Origin: Haliotis asinina
Taxonomy: Eukaryota > Mollusca > Gastropoda > Lepetellida > Haliotidae
DNA length: 64,000 bases
Direction of reading: 5' to 3'
Assembly: GCF_037392515.1 (NCBI RefSeq)
Contig: NC_090280.1
Location: 18,912,001-18,976,000, forward strand
Position numbers and translations under genes: made by a program. Below, piece by piece: positions 48,716 through 59,874 of this stretch (positions are counted from its first letter, which is position 1; the number at the start of each line of letters is the position of its first letter). The notes beneath the pieces are model-generated. The model was not told the DNA's origin. It was given only the letters and a program-made list of their open reading frames with translations, and did not search any database.

Positions 48716-49075
48716 TCGATGTACAACTGAGACTATTGGAAGGAGAAACGCGGGGGAAAGGAAAAAGGAGATGATTCAAAATGGAAAGAGAGAGCAGTCC
48801 ATCGTGTTCGAATTTTGTATAATCTTCAGTAAATTATCTTGTTTTCGTCCACTGACAAAATTAACTAATGGGTCTTATCGAACTAGTCACAAGTCTATAA
48901 ACACTGACATGGAAATGTGACATTCGAGTAAGCTGACACCCAGGACGAAATGCCCCGGACACGAGCTATTCAGTAATAGGTTTGCTCAGCAGTTATCAAT
49001 AAGCTTTTATCTGACATCACCTGTAACACAAGGCATCCGATATGCTGCTTATATAAGCACATGGTCCATTAAGTC

Positions 49076-49082
49076 TATAAAA
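49076..49082 (+). promoter_or_regulatory. TATA box of the first secreted-protein gene
   Basis: TATAAAA 40 bp before the ATG at 49122. A second TATA-like site (ATATAAG) is at 49051-49057; either could set the start of a very short leader. Confidence 0.4.
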
Positions 49083-49121
49083 CTGACCCAAACTGATCGA
49101 CAGACACATTTCATTGCCGCC

Positions 49122-50519
49122 ATGTTTCGACTGATCGTCGCTTCGGTTTTAGTCCTATGCTACGCTTTGGCTGCATCCGCTGTCAACTTTCAGCGTACCG
49201 TTGTCGCTATCTCCAAGACGACTGACTGGGGTCAGAACATCTTTCTTCGGGGAGGGGCCGGTGCTGACGGCATCCGCATCAGACACGAGCTGAAGACTCG
49301 GTACCCTGACGGTTTCTATGCCCAGACATCCCGAGGGGACAACTATCTAAGCTGGGGAGGCGCTGAGGAGACGCAGGGAAAATACAACGACTTTGTTGAT
49401 GCTGAGGGTACTCCCATGATGCACTCCACCAATGATCAGTGAGTTCGTTTTCTTGATAACAGTATTGGTACCTACTCCGTCATTGTAAAGAGTGACTGAT
49501 GGGTAGGGTGTTCAGGCTCGCTGACTTTGTTGACACGTGCCATCATAACTGGTAGATCGGTTGGTTGGTCACTAGATTGTCTGGTCCAGACTCGACTATT
49601 TACAGACTGTCGCCATATGGCTGGAATATTGCTGAGTGCGGAGTAAAACAACAAACAAACAATCGCATCTGTTGAAATGATGTTGGCAACAATATAATTT
49701 TCTCCCTTGTTGTCGATCATTTTACGTGGATCATTCAGGCTTTGTACCACAACCTTAATTGTTATGTAAAATAATCTGTGATTGTTCCGTTTTGCATTAC
49801 GTTGTCCAGTACAGTCTGTAGTTGCAAATTCATAGACTTATCTCCCTTGTCGACCTTAAAGCTGACATGACATTCAGGAGCCATGCTAGCGGAACAATTA
49901 TGTTTTGTAATTCTGGCTAAATAATATGCCAGTTGTGTGATGCTGACTGGCTATATTGAACCAATGGGGCCATTGTTGGTTGTCGTCCATCATAGCATAT
50001 TATGATAGCAGTGCTTTGTAAATGATGTCACAGTCAGTTTCATGTGAAGTCATTTTTACACAGGGGAAAAGGGCTCAGAAGAAGGTGTTTGTTAAAACGA
50101 AGGCGCAGGATTTACATTAAATCAGCAGGGACTGATAATACGTACTTCCTTATAGTGTTAATGCTCTACATCAATCCACCTTCCGGCTTGCGGAAGGTGA
50201 CCCCGGTACGTGAGACAGTAATTAGATGTAACGTTACTTTCTGTCGCCAGTATATTATGTTATGATTTGTTGATTACAGCACTTTCGATCACACTAACTC
50301 TTCCCTCCTCGGTCTCGTTGGGGAGAGCCTGTGGATAGCTGATCTCTACATGGACTGTGACCAAACTGAGAATGGCTGGTTCGATTTCAAGGTAGGTAAC
50401 TCTAACTCTGGTAAAATGTCAGGATTTGGAGCTGTTGCTGAATTTTCTGTGTTCAGTGATCTGTAGAGCCTCTTCTTCCTACTGTTGCTACCAGAATACT
50501 ACAGTGCTTCTTGTACTAT

Positions 50520-50565
<46 letters not shown>

Positions 50566-50712
50566 GCTGCTGCTGCTACTCCTCCTCCTCCTACTACTAC
50601 TACTGCTACTACTAGTACTACTGCTACTACAGCTACTGCTACTGCTACTGCTGCTACTACTACTACTACTGCAACTACCACCACCACCACCACCACCACT
50701 ACTACTACAACA

Positions 50713-50753
<41 letters not shown>

Positions 50754-51496
50754 CACCACCACCACTACTACTACTACAGCGCACAGACTAAAACTTAGTA
50801 AAGAACGTTGGGTGTGGAAGTATCTTGGATACGTTTTGCAGCCTGACTCCAGAGAATTTATAAGGACTTCAGTCCTGCCCTAAAACGACAGATGTGGTCT
50901 CACCCTAGGCAAGTGAATCTGTTCAAAACTTGCTCTGTTCACCAAGCAGAAAATGGGTACCCAGTGGGATAATGTCGCGAAATTATGACCCTTCAGCGCC
51001 TAACAGACAGCTTGGGTTATGTGGGGTGATAATAATCAGACTGTATGGGCGCTTCGAGCATCCATTGTTCATTCAGCAACACGCAACATGGACTGTTATT
51101 ACTAAAACAACGACAACTACCAAAGCGATGTAAAACCTCACTCACTCACTCACTCACTCACTCACTCACTCACTCACCTGCCAAAAAACACAACCCGCAC
51201 CCCATCCCGCCAGGAGTTTTAAATAGTAACAACTCGTCACAAAAAACAACACCGTTGTTGTTGTACAGGGTTACATGGTGGATCTTCGACCAGGCGTCTA
51301 CGGCGAGGGATGGGAACAGTATATCTCCGAATCCACATGCGACGTCGACGGTGAAAACGTTGACGTTCCCAACAGTGGCAACCACCACGCCAAATGCGGT
51401 TACTTCAATCTTGGAATTTGGAACAACGGTCGATGCTGGTCCACGAAGCTAGATTACCAGACAATGCTGTTCCGCTATGCGTGGACGGAATCTTAA
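49122..51496 (+). CDS. Secreted protein, amylase C-terminal-like domain, paralogue 1
   Basis: Exons 49122-49438, 50280-50391 and 51269-51496 give 218 residues. Exon 1 has a signal peptide (MFRLIVASVLVLCYALAASA) and then VNFQRTVVAI, GQNIFLRGG and IRIRHE. Exon 2 carries LWIADLYMDCDQTENGWFDF, and exon 3 carries GWE, NSGNHHAKCG and NLGIW. There are four cysteines in the mature part, all conserved in the paralogue at 55694. This order of motifs (QRTVV, GQ-x-x-F-x-R-G-G, IRH, MDC, GWF, NHxAxCG) fits the stand-alone or C-terminal domain I remember on some bivalve and other invertebrate alpha-amylases; its function, possibly carbohydrate binding, is not established here. Intron 2 holds a 260-bp ACT microsatellite. 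Splice phases (2, then 0) are identical in both paralogues. Confidence 0.75.
49495..49658 (+). repeat. SINE-B 3' part in intron 1 of secreted paralogue 1
   Basis: Starts at GACTGATGGGTAGGGTG; GATTGTCTGGTCCAGACTCG and GCTGGAATATTGCTGAGTGC are intact. Confidence 0.6.
50514..50777. repeat. ACT/ACC trinucleotide array
   Basis: About 260 bp of ACT with CTG, CTC and ACC variants in intron 2 of secreted paralogue 1. Confidence 0.9.
51137..51177. repeat. CACT microsatellite
   Basis: CTCACTCACTCACTCACTCA run in intron 2 of secreted paralogue 1, probably an orphan SINE end. Confidence 0.85.
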
Positions 51497-51693
51497 GTTT
51501 AGACTCGAACTCAGAGATGGTGGACCTATTCAGCCAACGAGTATATTTTTTCTTTTACAAATTTGTTGATTTTGATGTTTAGATTTTGATTCCACCACGT
51601 CATCGCCGACATAAGTATATCCCAATAATGATATAGACGAGACAACATGCATTTCCGAAATATATAGGCCTGGAATGGTGCCGTAAACAACTG

Positions 51694-51699
51694 AATAAA
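51694..51699 (+). promoter_or_regulatory. Polyadenylation signal, first secreted-protein gene
   Basis: AATAAA 198 bp after the stop; another AATAAA lies at 51841-51846. Confidence 0.4.
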
Positions 51700-51968
51700 G
51701 TCAGATGTAGAGTTCCCAGACGTCTTCTTTACGAACATCACAATATCGCAGTATCGATTATCGAAGTTAAAAGTTCTAGCCATGTTTTTTTTGCAGTGAA
51801 AAAGTACCGATGAATGTCACTTAAACAAAACAGTAAATCAAATAAATTGAAATTAAGATCGCAAATCTCATAATTCTACCTTGCCAATTGAACATTTAAA
51901 TCTTAGAATTTTACTCAACACAGGATAAAAGCTGTTTAACGAAAGATCAGAGTTATTGGTTTGTATTA

Positions 51969-52238
51969 CGACCCGTGAAGGCCCCGGGGTACAATAGGCC
52001 TTCAGCACATCCCATGCTTGCCATAAAAGGCGACTATGCTTGTCGTAAGAGGCGACTAACGGGATCCTGTAGTCAGGCTCGCTGAGTTGGTTGACACATG
52101 TTATCTGTTCCCAGTTGCGCTGATCGATGCTCATGTTGTTGGTGACTGGATTGTCTGGTCCAGACTCGATTATTTACAGACCGCCTCCATATAGCTGGAA
52201 CATTGCTGAGTGCGGCGTAAAACTAATCTGCCTCACTC
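51969..52238 (+). repeat. SINE-B, full-length reference copy
   Basis: Second family: GACCCGTGAAGGCCCCGGGG head, CCATGCTTGCCATAAAAGGC, GTAAGAGGCGACTAACGGGA, GATTGTCTGGTCCAGACTCG, TTTACAGACCGCC and ATATAGCTGGAA, then the same GCGGCGTAAAACTAA tail as SINE-A. Confidence 0.75.
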
Positions 52239-52839
52239 ACTATTACGAGGGGTAAGCACAGTAGATGGAACAGTGAAACAAATACACGTGCCGTACGTGA
52301 TGAGCGTTAACTTAGACCAACCCTACGTGTTCACGGTGTTTCATGTAAACAGACTATACGTATGGCTATATATTCAGCGTACCTGTCGTAACACAATATC
52401 TGCTGTCAAGCACTCCTTGGCAGGTATTTTCTTCACGAATGCCGAAATCAGGAATCAGTATTCAGGATATGTTCAGTGAGAGAAGTAGTAATCTGGAAAC
52501 CTAATACCTACAAGATTAGGTCTTAATCGTTTGTTAATCGAGTTTGGAGCAAACAAACCGGGACAATCAGAACAAAACTGGGGTTCGAACCACTGTCATA
52601 GGTTTCTGTCACGTCCGAGGGGAGCAACTCAACACAATTAAGTGCAGTACCTCAGATGACATCCATCCCCAGCTTCCCCCATCCACAACCCCTGTAGAAA
52701 CGGAAGTCTTCCACCGAATGACATTGCTTCCAGATTACACAGCACCATAGCGGTATCGGACGTGGACGTAACATGGAAAATGAAATCTCTGATATTTACC
52801 CTATGTGATATACAGCAGGGGAATTTATCGCTGCACTTA

Positions 52840-52932
52840 TGGGTGAGTAGGTATGGTTTTATGCCGTTTCAGACATTATACCCATGTGGGTCCTCGGCGT
52901 AACGAGCAACCTCGAAAACTAGGTTAGGCTAG
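52840..52932 (-). repeat. SINE-A fragment
   Basis: GGGTGAGTAGGTATGG tail, CCCATGTGGGTCCTCGGCGT; runs into the CCCCAG repeat. Confidence 0.4.
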
Positions 52933-52977
52933 CCCCAGCCCCAGCCCCAGCCCCAGCCCCAGCCCCAGCCCCAGCCC
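52932..52977. repeat. CCCCAG hexanucleotide repeat
   Basis: Seven to eight GCCCCA units at the end of a SINE-A fragment. Confidence 0.85.
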
Positions 52978-53722
52978 AAAGTTATATGAACAGTTACTTT
53001 GTTAAAATGTAACTACGTATAGACACTGAGTGTATAGCGACGAGAACACGAAACATTAAGATTATTTACTGCAAGATTAACAATGCTTTATTGTAATATC
53101 TAACTTTTAAACGTAAAATCTCAAACATATATCTGAAATATCTGTATTCAAACGCATTACTTCAAAGGTAGATTCAAAATAATTTTGCGTTATTATTTGA
53201 AAAAAATCCCAAACCAGTTTATTCGATACCTGCCTACCAATACTTGAATGTTTATTTCGTTGTTATGTAACAAGGTGAACTCATCCCACCCACTGTTCTG
53301 CTTACTGACACTGACCGCAATATTAAGCTCGTTGATAAATGCTATATCAACAATAGACAAAACAAACAAGAAGTTAGGGATGAGACGAAATGGACAGGAC
53401 CGAGTGTCGCAATCGAGTTCTTGTTCAAATGCGTCTTTCAAACATGAGCCGTTTGTGTAGTGACACGTGGCATGTACTTGACGTGTCGCGTCAGTATTTA
53501 GAAGATTTGATTTTGTTTTACGCAGTAATTGTCAATAGTTCAGCACAACTAAACTGACGAGAAAAAGAAAGTGCACAGGTTGTGTTTCTTCCAGTAAGTT
53601 AACACTAACAAAACCTTTTGATGAAATGGAAAATGGGTGCTGACGCACTCTACAATACACGTGTTTTATCAGCCTAATATCATTGTAACACAGTCTAAGT
53701 AAACGTATCCTCGGTACGTTTC

Positions 53723-54278
53723 GTTACACTCCACTATTGCGTGTAACAAAACCTTATAGGAGGTCGCGGCAGGTAACCTTTGAGGCAGACCAATCAGCTT
53801 ACCAAATCGCGAAAGTGCACATTCGCACGTACCTTTTGAACTTATTATCTCGAAAAGGTTCGTACCCGAACGATTCCGAAAGCTGTTTAGCGTACGCTCG
53901 CTTCCGGGTTATGCACACGGCGTACGTACAACCATGACAACGGTGAGTAAACAGTCGCTGAAAATAGTGTTTTGGGCAATATTCAGGGATGATATCTTGC
54001 GGAAATATTAGCTAATGGTAACCATGTCAACAGAAACCCCAATGCGTATATACTGCAAGTCAATTAACTGTGTTATATGCGGATTTTTGTTTGTGGAGAG
54101 ATCTGTGTCAGTGACTTGAATATTTTGAAAGTCCCTCCGATCCCTAAATAGTAGCCGTTGTCTGATTGGTTAAATCTATTTAACCGTCTAGCGTTTGAAT
54201 GGACGGCCATTTGTCGCTCAAAGGTTACCTGACGCGACCTTCTGCTAGGTTTTGTTAGACTCAGTGGTGGAGTGTAAC
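53723..54278. mobile_element. 556-bp inverted-repeat (MITE-like) element
   Basis: Both ends begin GTTACACTCCAC reading inwards, and the arms share TAACAAAACCT, GGTCGCG and CAGGTAACCTTTGAG over about 60-70 bp. The interior is non-coding. A clean target duplication was not found. Confidence 0.55.
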
Positions 54279-54315
54279 AAAATACACTGAGACTAAGTTT
54301 ATGTAGACTGCATTG

Positions 54316-54573
54316 TAGTGAACGAGTGAATTTAGGTTTATGCCGCACTCTGCAATATTCCAGCTATATGGCGGCGGTCTGTAAATAATCGAGTCTGGAC
54401 CAGACAATCCAGTGATCAACAACATGAACATCGATCAGCGCAACTGGGAACCGATGACATGTGTTAACCACCCGATCCCGTTAGTCGCCTCTTACGACAA
54501 GTGTAGTCGCCTTTTATGGCAAGCATGGGTTGTGCTGAAGGCCTATTGTACCCCGGGACCTTCACGGGTCTAG
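54316..54573 (-). repeat. SINE-B, near full length
   Basis: GCAATATTCCAGCTATATGG tail and CCCCGGGACCTTCACGGGTC head, between the inverted-repeat element and a Tc1 relic. Confidence 0.7.
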
Positions 54574-54769
54574 ACTGCATTGTAACAATAAACAGTGACG
54601 TAGTGGTGACCACACGATACGTACGATGCTGGAAGGTGAAGACAGTTCCAGGCAGCGGTTGGTTGGCCCATATGCCAAGTGCACTGAGTTGTCTGGTCAT
54701 TGTGAATCGGCTCATACAATGACCCAACGATGTTGCAGTAGATGACGTTACCGTAAATATTCGATTTGC

Positions 54770-54960
54770 TTAAGTGAATAACCCGAGGATAGCGACCCTC
54801 TTGAGGTGGTGTGACCCTGGGACGTCCACTTCTGGGTCGATCACATGTCTGGATTGTCATACGGAAACTGTTACACAGCCGAAGTATGATTTGTCGTGTG
54901 CAACCTAATGTCCTTGCAACATATCTGTTGTAAGTACCCAATTGTGACATTCCTGTGGTC
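54770..54960 (-). mobile_element. Tc1/mariner transposase relic, N-terminal part
   Basis: Minus-strand frame VARTLGCTRQIILRLCNSF then DRPRSGRPRVTPPQEGRYPR, the helix-turn-helix and GRPR hook of Tc1 transposases. The catalytic part is missing. Confidence 0.6.
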
Positions 54961-55267
54961 CATTCTCGTTGCGCCGACGTCAATATTGAATTTTCTCGTG
55001 GGATGTTTGTCAAGTGATTGTTCAGGTTTCTCAACAAACAGGTTTTATACTCTCTATACGAAACTGCTCGTGCCTGGGACAATAATCACTAATTTGCGAA
55101 ACTTCGTATTTCACGCATATAACGGAGGTTATAGGGGTGAAAGGTGAGTGACGTATTCTTGAGTTGTAAAGTCCGCTTCTCCTAGATTACATCGGTGGAC
55201 GTTGAAGCCGTGTATCACTTGAGACTTTTAGCCACATCGTTTTGAAAGTGGTTCTCTTGTTCGGTCG

Positions 55268-55318
55268 CAAACTCACTCACTCACTCACTCACACACGCAA
55301 GCACCCACTCACACACAT
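55268..55318. repeat. CACT/CACA run
   Basis: AACTCACTCACTCACTCACT followed by CACACACG; an orphan SINE end. Confidence 0.7.
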
Positions 55319-55693
55319 GCGTTGTACCTAGTTTACATTTTGCCCTCCGTCCTTATATAATTGACCTGTTTCAAAACGGTAGTGTACTTGACCCGAATCA
55401 TTCGAAATGTCCTATTTGCAGAAGTATTGTCATACAGGATAATGCGTAATTCGATATGCACTGTCGTTGGGACCAGCCAGTGTCAATCAGAAATCACTTC
55501 ACTATTTATACCCCACGTCCTTGTTTATGACAAACTGACGAGATTGTGTGTTGACTGTATGTAATATGACTCTATGCGTTTGTCAGTCAATAATCTGTTG
55601 ATTTAGGTTCGAACAAGAACAAGGTGAAGGGCAAATTCTTAATAAAAGCCAAATGATTCCCACTGGTCTTTCACTTCGCACGCAGTCAGCATA

Positions 55694-58075
55694 ATGATGA
55701 AACTTGTCGTCTGCTCCGTTTTGGTCGTCTGCTTGGGGCTGACTGTCTCGGCAGTGAACTTCCAGCGAACAGTCATCGCAATCGGAAGCCTCACAGTACC
55801 TGGCGAGTATCTGTTTCTGCAGGGCGGCGACAAAGCGGGGTCTCCTGTCCCCATCCTCCATAACATGACTGTAGGGAACGCACGATCTGTCTACGCGCAG
55901 ACGTCTGCCGGTGATCAGTTCCTTAACTGGAAAGGGAGAGAATCCGACCAGGGTGGCTACATCGATAGCCAAGGCCGAGAGATACAGGCGATGGGAACTC
56001 CTATGATCTGGACAACAAACAATAGGTGAGGTCTTCCTCTTATTCCGTCACTTGACAAGGGACACATACCTGTTCCACACATTAGGTCTGCTTACACAAT
56101 GACATTTAGAGAGCGGTCAACTGTAGCATACCCTCAGAGCATAAGTCGCGGTGGCTGAGCGGGTTAGGCAGCTGAACGTGTGTGTTGGCGAGTAAGTGCC
56201 TCACTTTGAGGGTGTGGGTTCGAATCCCGGACGGGACTCAATCCAACAAATTAAATAGAATCAGTACTTTCCTAAGAAAGTGTAACCTCAGATATTTTCG
56301 CTGGTTTTAATTCCAACTCTATTTTCACAATGTATGACTCATGTTTCCACATCTCGGGTCAAATAGGGTGATATGGACCAGTTCTTGTTAAGGGTGTACC
56401 AGTTCATTCTTTCGGCATAGACAATTCGACGGTTCGTTTGTGGAACAACCCATACTTAAGGCATAGTACTTCACAATCAAAATTTAAATCAAGCAGAAAA
56501 GCATTCAATAGCTCAGCTCGACTGTACGTTTCCTACTCAGCAATACGTCATACGCAAATACGTCATCGGACCACACAAGTTTAAGTTACTTCGTCACACA
56601 GATGACCCGTGGTCGATTCTCCACATGGTCATAATGTGTGAAGCCCATTCCACTGTCCCCGCGCCGTCGTATTACTGGTCAGGACCATGGCCAAGAGCGG
56701 CGTTAAACCATAATCACTCACTTACTTAAGTTACTATCTGTTTGGATGGTCACAAATTTATCGTACAAGATAACCATAGGAAATCATGCTTAAAGATATT
56801 CAAGATGCCTGGGAGTGTAATTCTGTCACTTTATTATTTGTTCATTTACACGGTATTCCTGATCTTACAATCATAAAAATGAAATTGCAGTAAAAAGCTC
56901 ATCTGTATATATTCAATCAAAACGACCCGTTAGTTTTTTTCTCTATACGTTTTGTCTTATAAAGTTTCCACTTAACTGTCAATCTGCCTGGGTGTTTCCT
57001 GACAGTTATCTCTGATGTAAGTTGTCATAATAAGTGTTCTTGGAAAGGAGTTGTAAGAACTTGTTCCCCATCGTTTCATTTTGGTGGGACGGTAGGGTAG
57101 CCTAGTGGGTAAAGCGTTCGCTCATCACGCTGATGACCAGGGTGCTATTCCCCACAATTTCCCATGATATTGCTGGAACATTGTAAAGGCGGCGTAAAAC
57201 TGAACTCACTCACTCATTTTATATATGAGTTCATTTTATGAATGTTTAAACTAAACGCAGAAACTACCAGGCCTCTGTTGATGCTGACGGCCATGGCTAC
57301 AGTGACCTCAACTACCAAGGAGATCATCTCTGGATTGCGGACATCTACATGGACTGCGACAAAACTAGCAACGGCTGGTTTGACTTCAAGGTACTGTCCC
57401 AGTCCGGAGGTACACTTACTAGTGTCAAATAGAAACTAACAATCCATTAACAGTTAACGTGTTATCTCGCCAGGCCTCATACTCTGCTCCTCACTAATAC
57501 CGTACGGTTCTGCGGTTGTTTGCTGTTTTTAGACGAACACACCAATTGCCCAGCTATATGACGGCGGCCTGTACGTATTCCAGTTTGGATCAGACACGCC
57601 GGTGATTAACATCCTGGGCATCGATCTCGCAAATAGGATACGCGTCAACCAAATCAGCGAACCTGACCACCCGTACCCGTTAGTCGTCTCAGCGTTGGTT
57701 GCTGAATATCAGTTCTAACTCAGATTTTCGAAGATTGTCAGTTTATGCACTATTTGAGCGTTGTTAATGGAAGTTTGTTAACATGCTTGTCTTTTATATG
57801 AACCCTTACAGGCGTACATGATGGACCTCCGCGAGGGCAAAAAGGACATTGGATGGGAGGACCACTTCATCAATCAGGAATTCTGTATTGTCGACGGGTC
57901 CATGTGGGGTACCCAGAGTAACCTCCAGTGGGATCCCCGCAACCATCACGGACGCTGTGGGGCCTACAATTTCGTTATATGGTCCAGGAATATTTGCTTC
58001 GCCAACCAGCTCAGTCACCACATGATGGCCTTTGAAGATGAATGGACGGAAGATGCAGAACCCACCACCCAATAG
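55694..58075 (+). CDS. Secreted protein, amylase C-terminal-like domain, paralogue 2
   Basis: Exons 55694-56025, 57261-57390 and 57812-58075 give 241 residues with the same phases as paralogue 1. The signal peptide is MMKLVVCSVLVVCLGLTVSA, and the mature protein begins VNFQRTVIAI, then EYLFLQGG and ILHN. Exon 2 is six residues longer than in paralogue 1 and includes VDADGHGYSDLNYQGDHLW before IADIYMDCD and GWFDFK. Exon 3 has IGWEDHF, FCIVDG, NHHGRCG and an acidic end. The glycine pair (GG) and the four cysteines are retained, while IRHE has drifted to ILHN. The two genes lie 4.2 kb apart in the same direction, a plain tandem duplication. The start is the first of two adjacent ATGs. Expression as a digestive, mucus or haemolymph protein is open. 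Confidence 0.75.
56145..56300 (+). repeat. SINE-C, tRNA-Leu/Ser-like, copy 1
   Basis: A-box GTGGCTGAGCGGGTTAGGC and B-box GGTTCGAATCCCGGACGG, then a body with CTTTCCTAAGAAAGTG. It does not fold into an intact tRNA with a paired acceptor stem, so a SINE is the better reading. Lies in intron 1 of secreted paralogue 2. Confidence 0.6.
56598..56727 (+). repeat. SINE-A in intron 1 of secreted paralogue 2
   Basis: GGTCGATTCTCCACATGGTC and GCGGCGTTAAACCATAATCA. Confidence 0.55.
57084..57218 (+). repeat. SINE-A in intron 1 of secreted paralogue 2
   Basis: GGTAGGGTAGCCTAGTGGGT head and GGCGGCGTAAAACTGAACTC tail, with the middle shortened; ends about 40 bp before exon 2. Confidence 0.6.
57532..57722 (-). 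repeat. SINE-B in intron 2 of secreted paralogue 2
   Basis: CCCAGCTATATGACGGCGGC and TTAGTCGTCTCAGC; both ends worn. Confidence 0.5.
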
Positions 58076-58160
58076 ATATTGTTATTGCATACATCAGTGT
58101 AGTCCCTGTGTAGGGTAGGGTCTTCAGTGATGGATTTTGAATTTGTGACAAATTCTATTT

Positions 58161-58166
58161 AATAAA
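58161..58166 (+). promoter_or_regulatory. Polyadenylation signal, second secreted-protein gene
   Basis: AATAAA 86 bp after the TAG stop. Confidence 0.5.
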
Positions 58167-58496
58167 TCGGCTCCATTTTTAGTTGAGCGTTAAGTGTTTT
58201 GTTATATTGCTAGCTGTGAGAATTGCTTCGAGTCAATTGTTTCCACGTCAGAAGCTGCGTTTTATTGTTGGATTTGCTTGTGGATGTTTAGAGAATTTAG
58301 TGTTTCTATGATGCAGTTACCTCACCCTGCCCTCAGTGTAGTTGGAGGAAGCTACACCTACCTACGCCGATGGTGTTATGCAGACCGATCTATCTCGTCC
58401 AGCCCTCGATGCTGTTATTAACGAACCCACCTCACCCAACTATTCTCTTGTAAGATGAACAAGAAGATATGATACCACGGGTACCCTATGACACCA

Positions 58497-58966
58497 TATT
58501 TCTGCTAATTTTGGTGCTCCTTTAACGCTTGTAAATGCGGTATAGCTATAACATGTTACATTTGATCACTTTCTAAATGGCATCATGTTATCATAGCTTT
58601 CGACCGAGAGAGCCGTGCCAATTTACACTTATCAGAGGGGTACACAAAGTACGCAGTCTAGACTACCAGTTGTCCGACTTTCATTTTTGTGGAAGTCACA
58701 GTGGCTGAGCGGGCTAGGCGGCTGACTTTGTGTGCTGGCGATTCGGTGCCTGACTCTGAGGGTGCGAGTTCGAATCCCGGATGGGACTCAACCAAAACAG
58801 TACTAGAATCTGCACTTTACTAAGAAAGTGAAATCCCAAATATGACATATGTTGCCAGGAAATAACTTTGAATACCCAATACCATTTAGAAAGTGATCAA
58901 ATGTAACACATTACACGCTATGCCGCATTTATAAGCGTTAAAGGAGCACCAAAATAAGCAGAAATC
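58497..58966. mobile_element. Inverted-repeat (MITE-like) element with SINE-C inside
   Basis: Arms 58497-58580 and 58882-58966 are about 85 bp and inverted, sharing TTTGGTGCTCCTTTAACGCT and GTTACATTTGATCACTTTCT with roughly ten differences. The interior holds a tRNA-type SINE. No clear target duplication was seen, so the superfamily is open. Confidence 0.55.
58695..58850 (+). repeat. SINE-C, copy 2
   Basis: GTGGCTGAGCGGGCTAGGCG, GTTCGAATCCCGGATGGGAC and CACTTTACTAAGAAAGTG. It sits in the interior of the inverted-repeat element at 58497-58966. Confidence 0.6.
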
Positions 58967-59313
58967 TATAACTTGAAGAATACGAAATAGGGCCAACGGC
59001 TGATCCAAATGAAATACAATTAGGAGATAAACACGTATTGTGTTGGAAAATCAGAGATATATATAGCTCTATTTTATTTCCTCAAAACCTTACACAAATC
59101 GAAAACGTTCGGATTTAAATCAGATTTAGAGCATATTTAGAGCGTTATTCAGATTTAAAAGAATACAGACTGTGTTGGAAAATCAGAGGTATGTAACGTG
59201 ATTATGACTTTGATTGAACATTCACAATCTAGTATTTCTCGAAGTCATAGCAGAATGTTGAATTCATTGTTCTAACATATTTTCGTGAGCGAGCATTCGT
59301 TTACCCTTGATCT

Positions 59314-59472
59314 AGTGAGTGAGTAAATAATAGAGTCTGGACCAGACAATCCAGTGATCAATAGCATGAGCACCGATCTGGGATACGATGACCACCCATA
59401 TCTCGTTAGTCGCCTCAAACGTCAAACATGAGTTACTTAAGGTCAGTTCTAACCCGGACCTTCATGGGGTTC
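59314..59472 (-). repeat. SINE-B remnant
   Basis: AGAGTCTGGACCAGACAATC and GACCTTCATGG; much of the tail is lost. Confidence 0.5.
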
Positions 59473-59874
59473 TTAACACTGGAGCTTTACCCCGGCAGAT
59501 GACCAGCATAGAAAGTTTATCAGTCCACTAAAATAATAGCCACACCTCGCATGCATGGTTCACTTACTCAATATCTCAAGGAAATAAGAGAGGCACACTT
59601 CAACTAATACCTCCCAACCGAAACTTGGCGTTCTTGTTATGCACCATTTTTAGAAATTCAGACCTACCACGTTTATAGATACTTTATCATCCTTTCGGTT
59701 TCACGATTCGCCATCGCCAATAAACATATATTTTCTTACTTCCTCATTTTCATGCCGGTGGGGTTATGATAAAACTCCGACACTCTCCAAATCCCGTTAC
59801 GTTCAATGGATGCCTGGAGATAATTCTGTTGAAATAGCTTAGAGGAAAACGTTGCTTTTGTACGCGCGGGGTCG

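Larger units (their letters stand above)
42374..49121. other. Intergenic region between the Ig-Ig-FN3 gene and the secreted-protein pair
   Basis: Holds SINE-A copies at 42678-42842, 44728-44864, 46393-46556, 46776-46938 and 48588-48715, SINE-B at 45417-45627, a LINE remnant at 43970-44700 and one doubtful open frame at 47644. The rest is unremarkable AT-rich sequence. Confidence 0.45.
51497..55693. other. Intergenic region between the secreted-protein paralogues
   Basis: 3' UTR of the first gene, SINE-B at 51969-52238, SINE-A at 52840-52932, a six-base repeat (52932-52977), an inverted-repeat element (53723-54278), SINE-B at 54316-54573, a Tc1 relic (54770-54960) and a CACT run (55268-55318). 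No exon seen. Confidence 0.5.

Noticed and set aside
50426-50883. Poly-Leu, poly-Thr and poly-Ser/Gly frames
   Set aside because: ACT microsatellite inside an intron of the secreted-protein gene.
56145-56241. Functional tRNA-Leu or tRNA-Ser gene
   Set aside because: Both Pol III boxes are good, but the acceptor stem does not pair and the same sequence recurs at 58695 with the same downstream body, as a SINE would.
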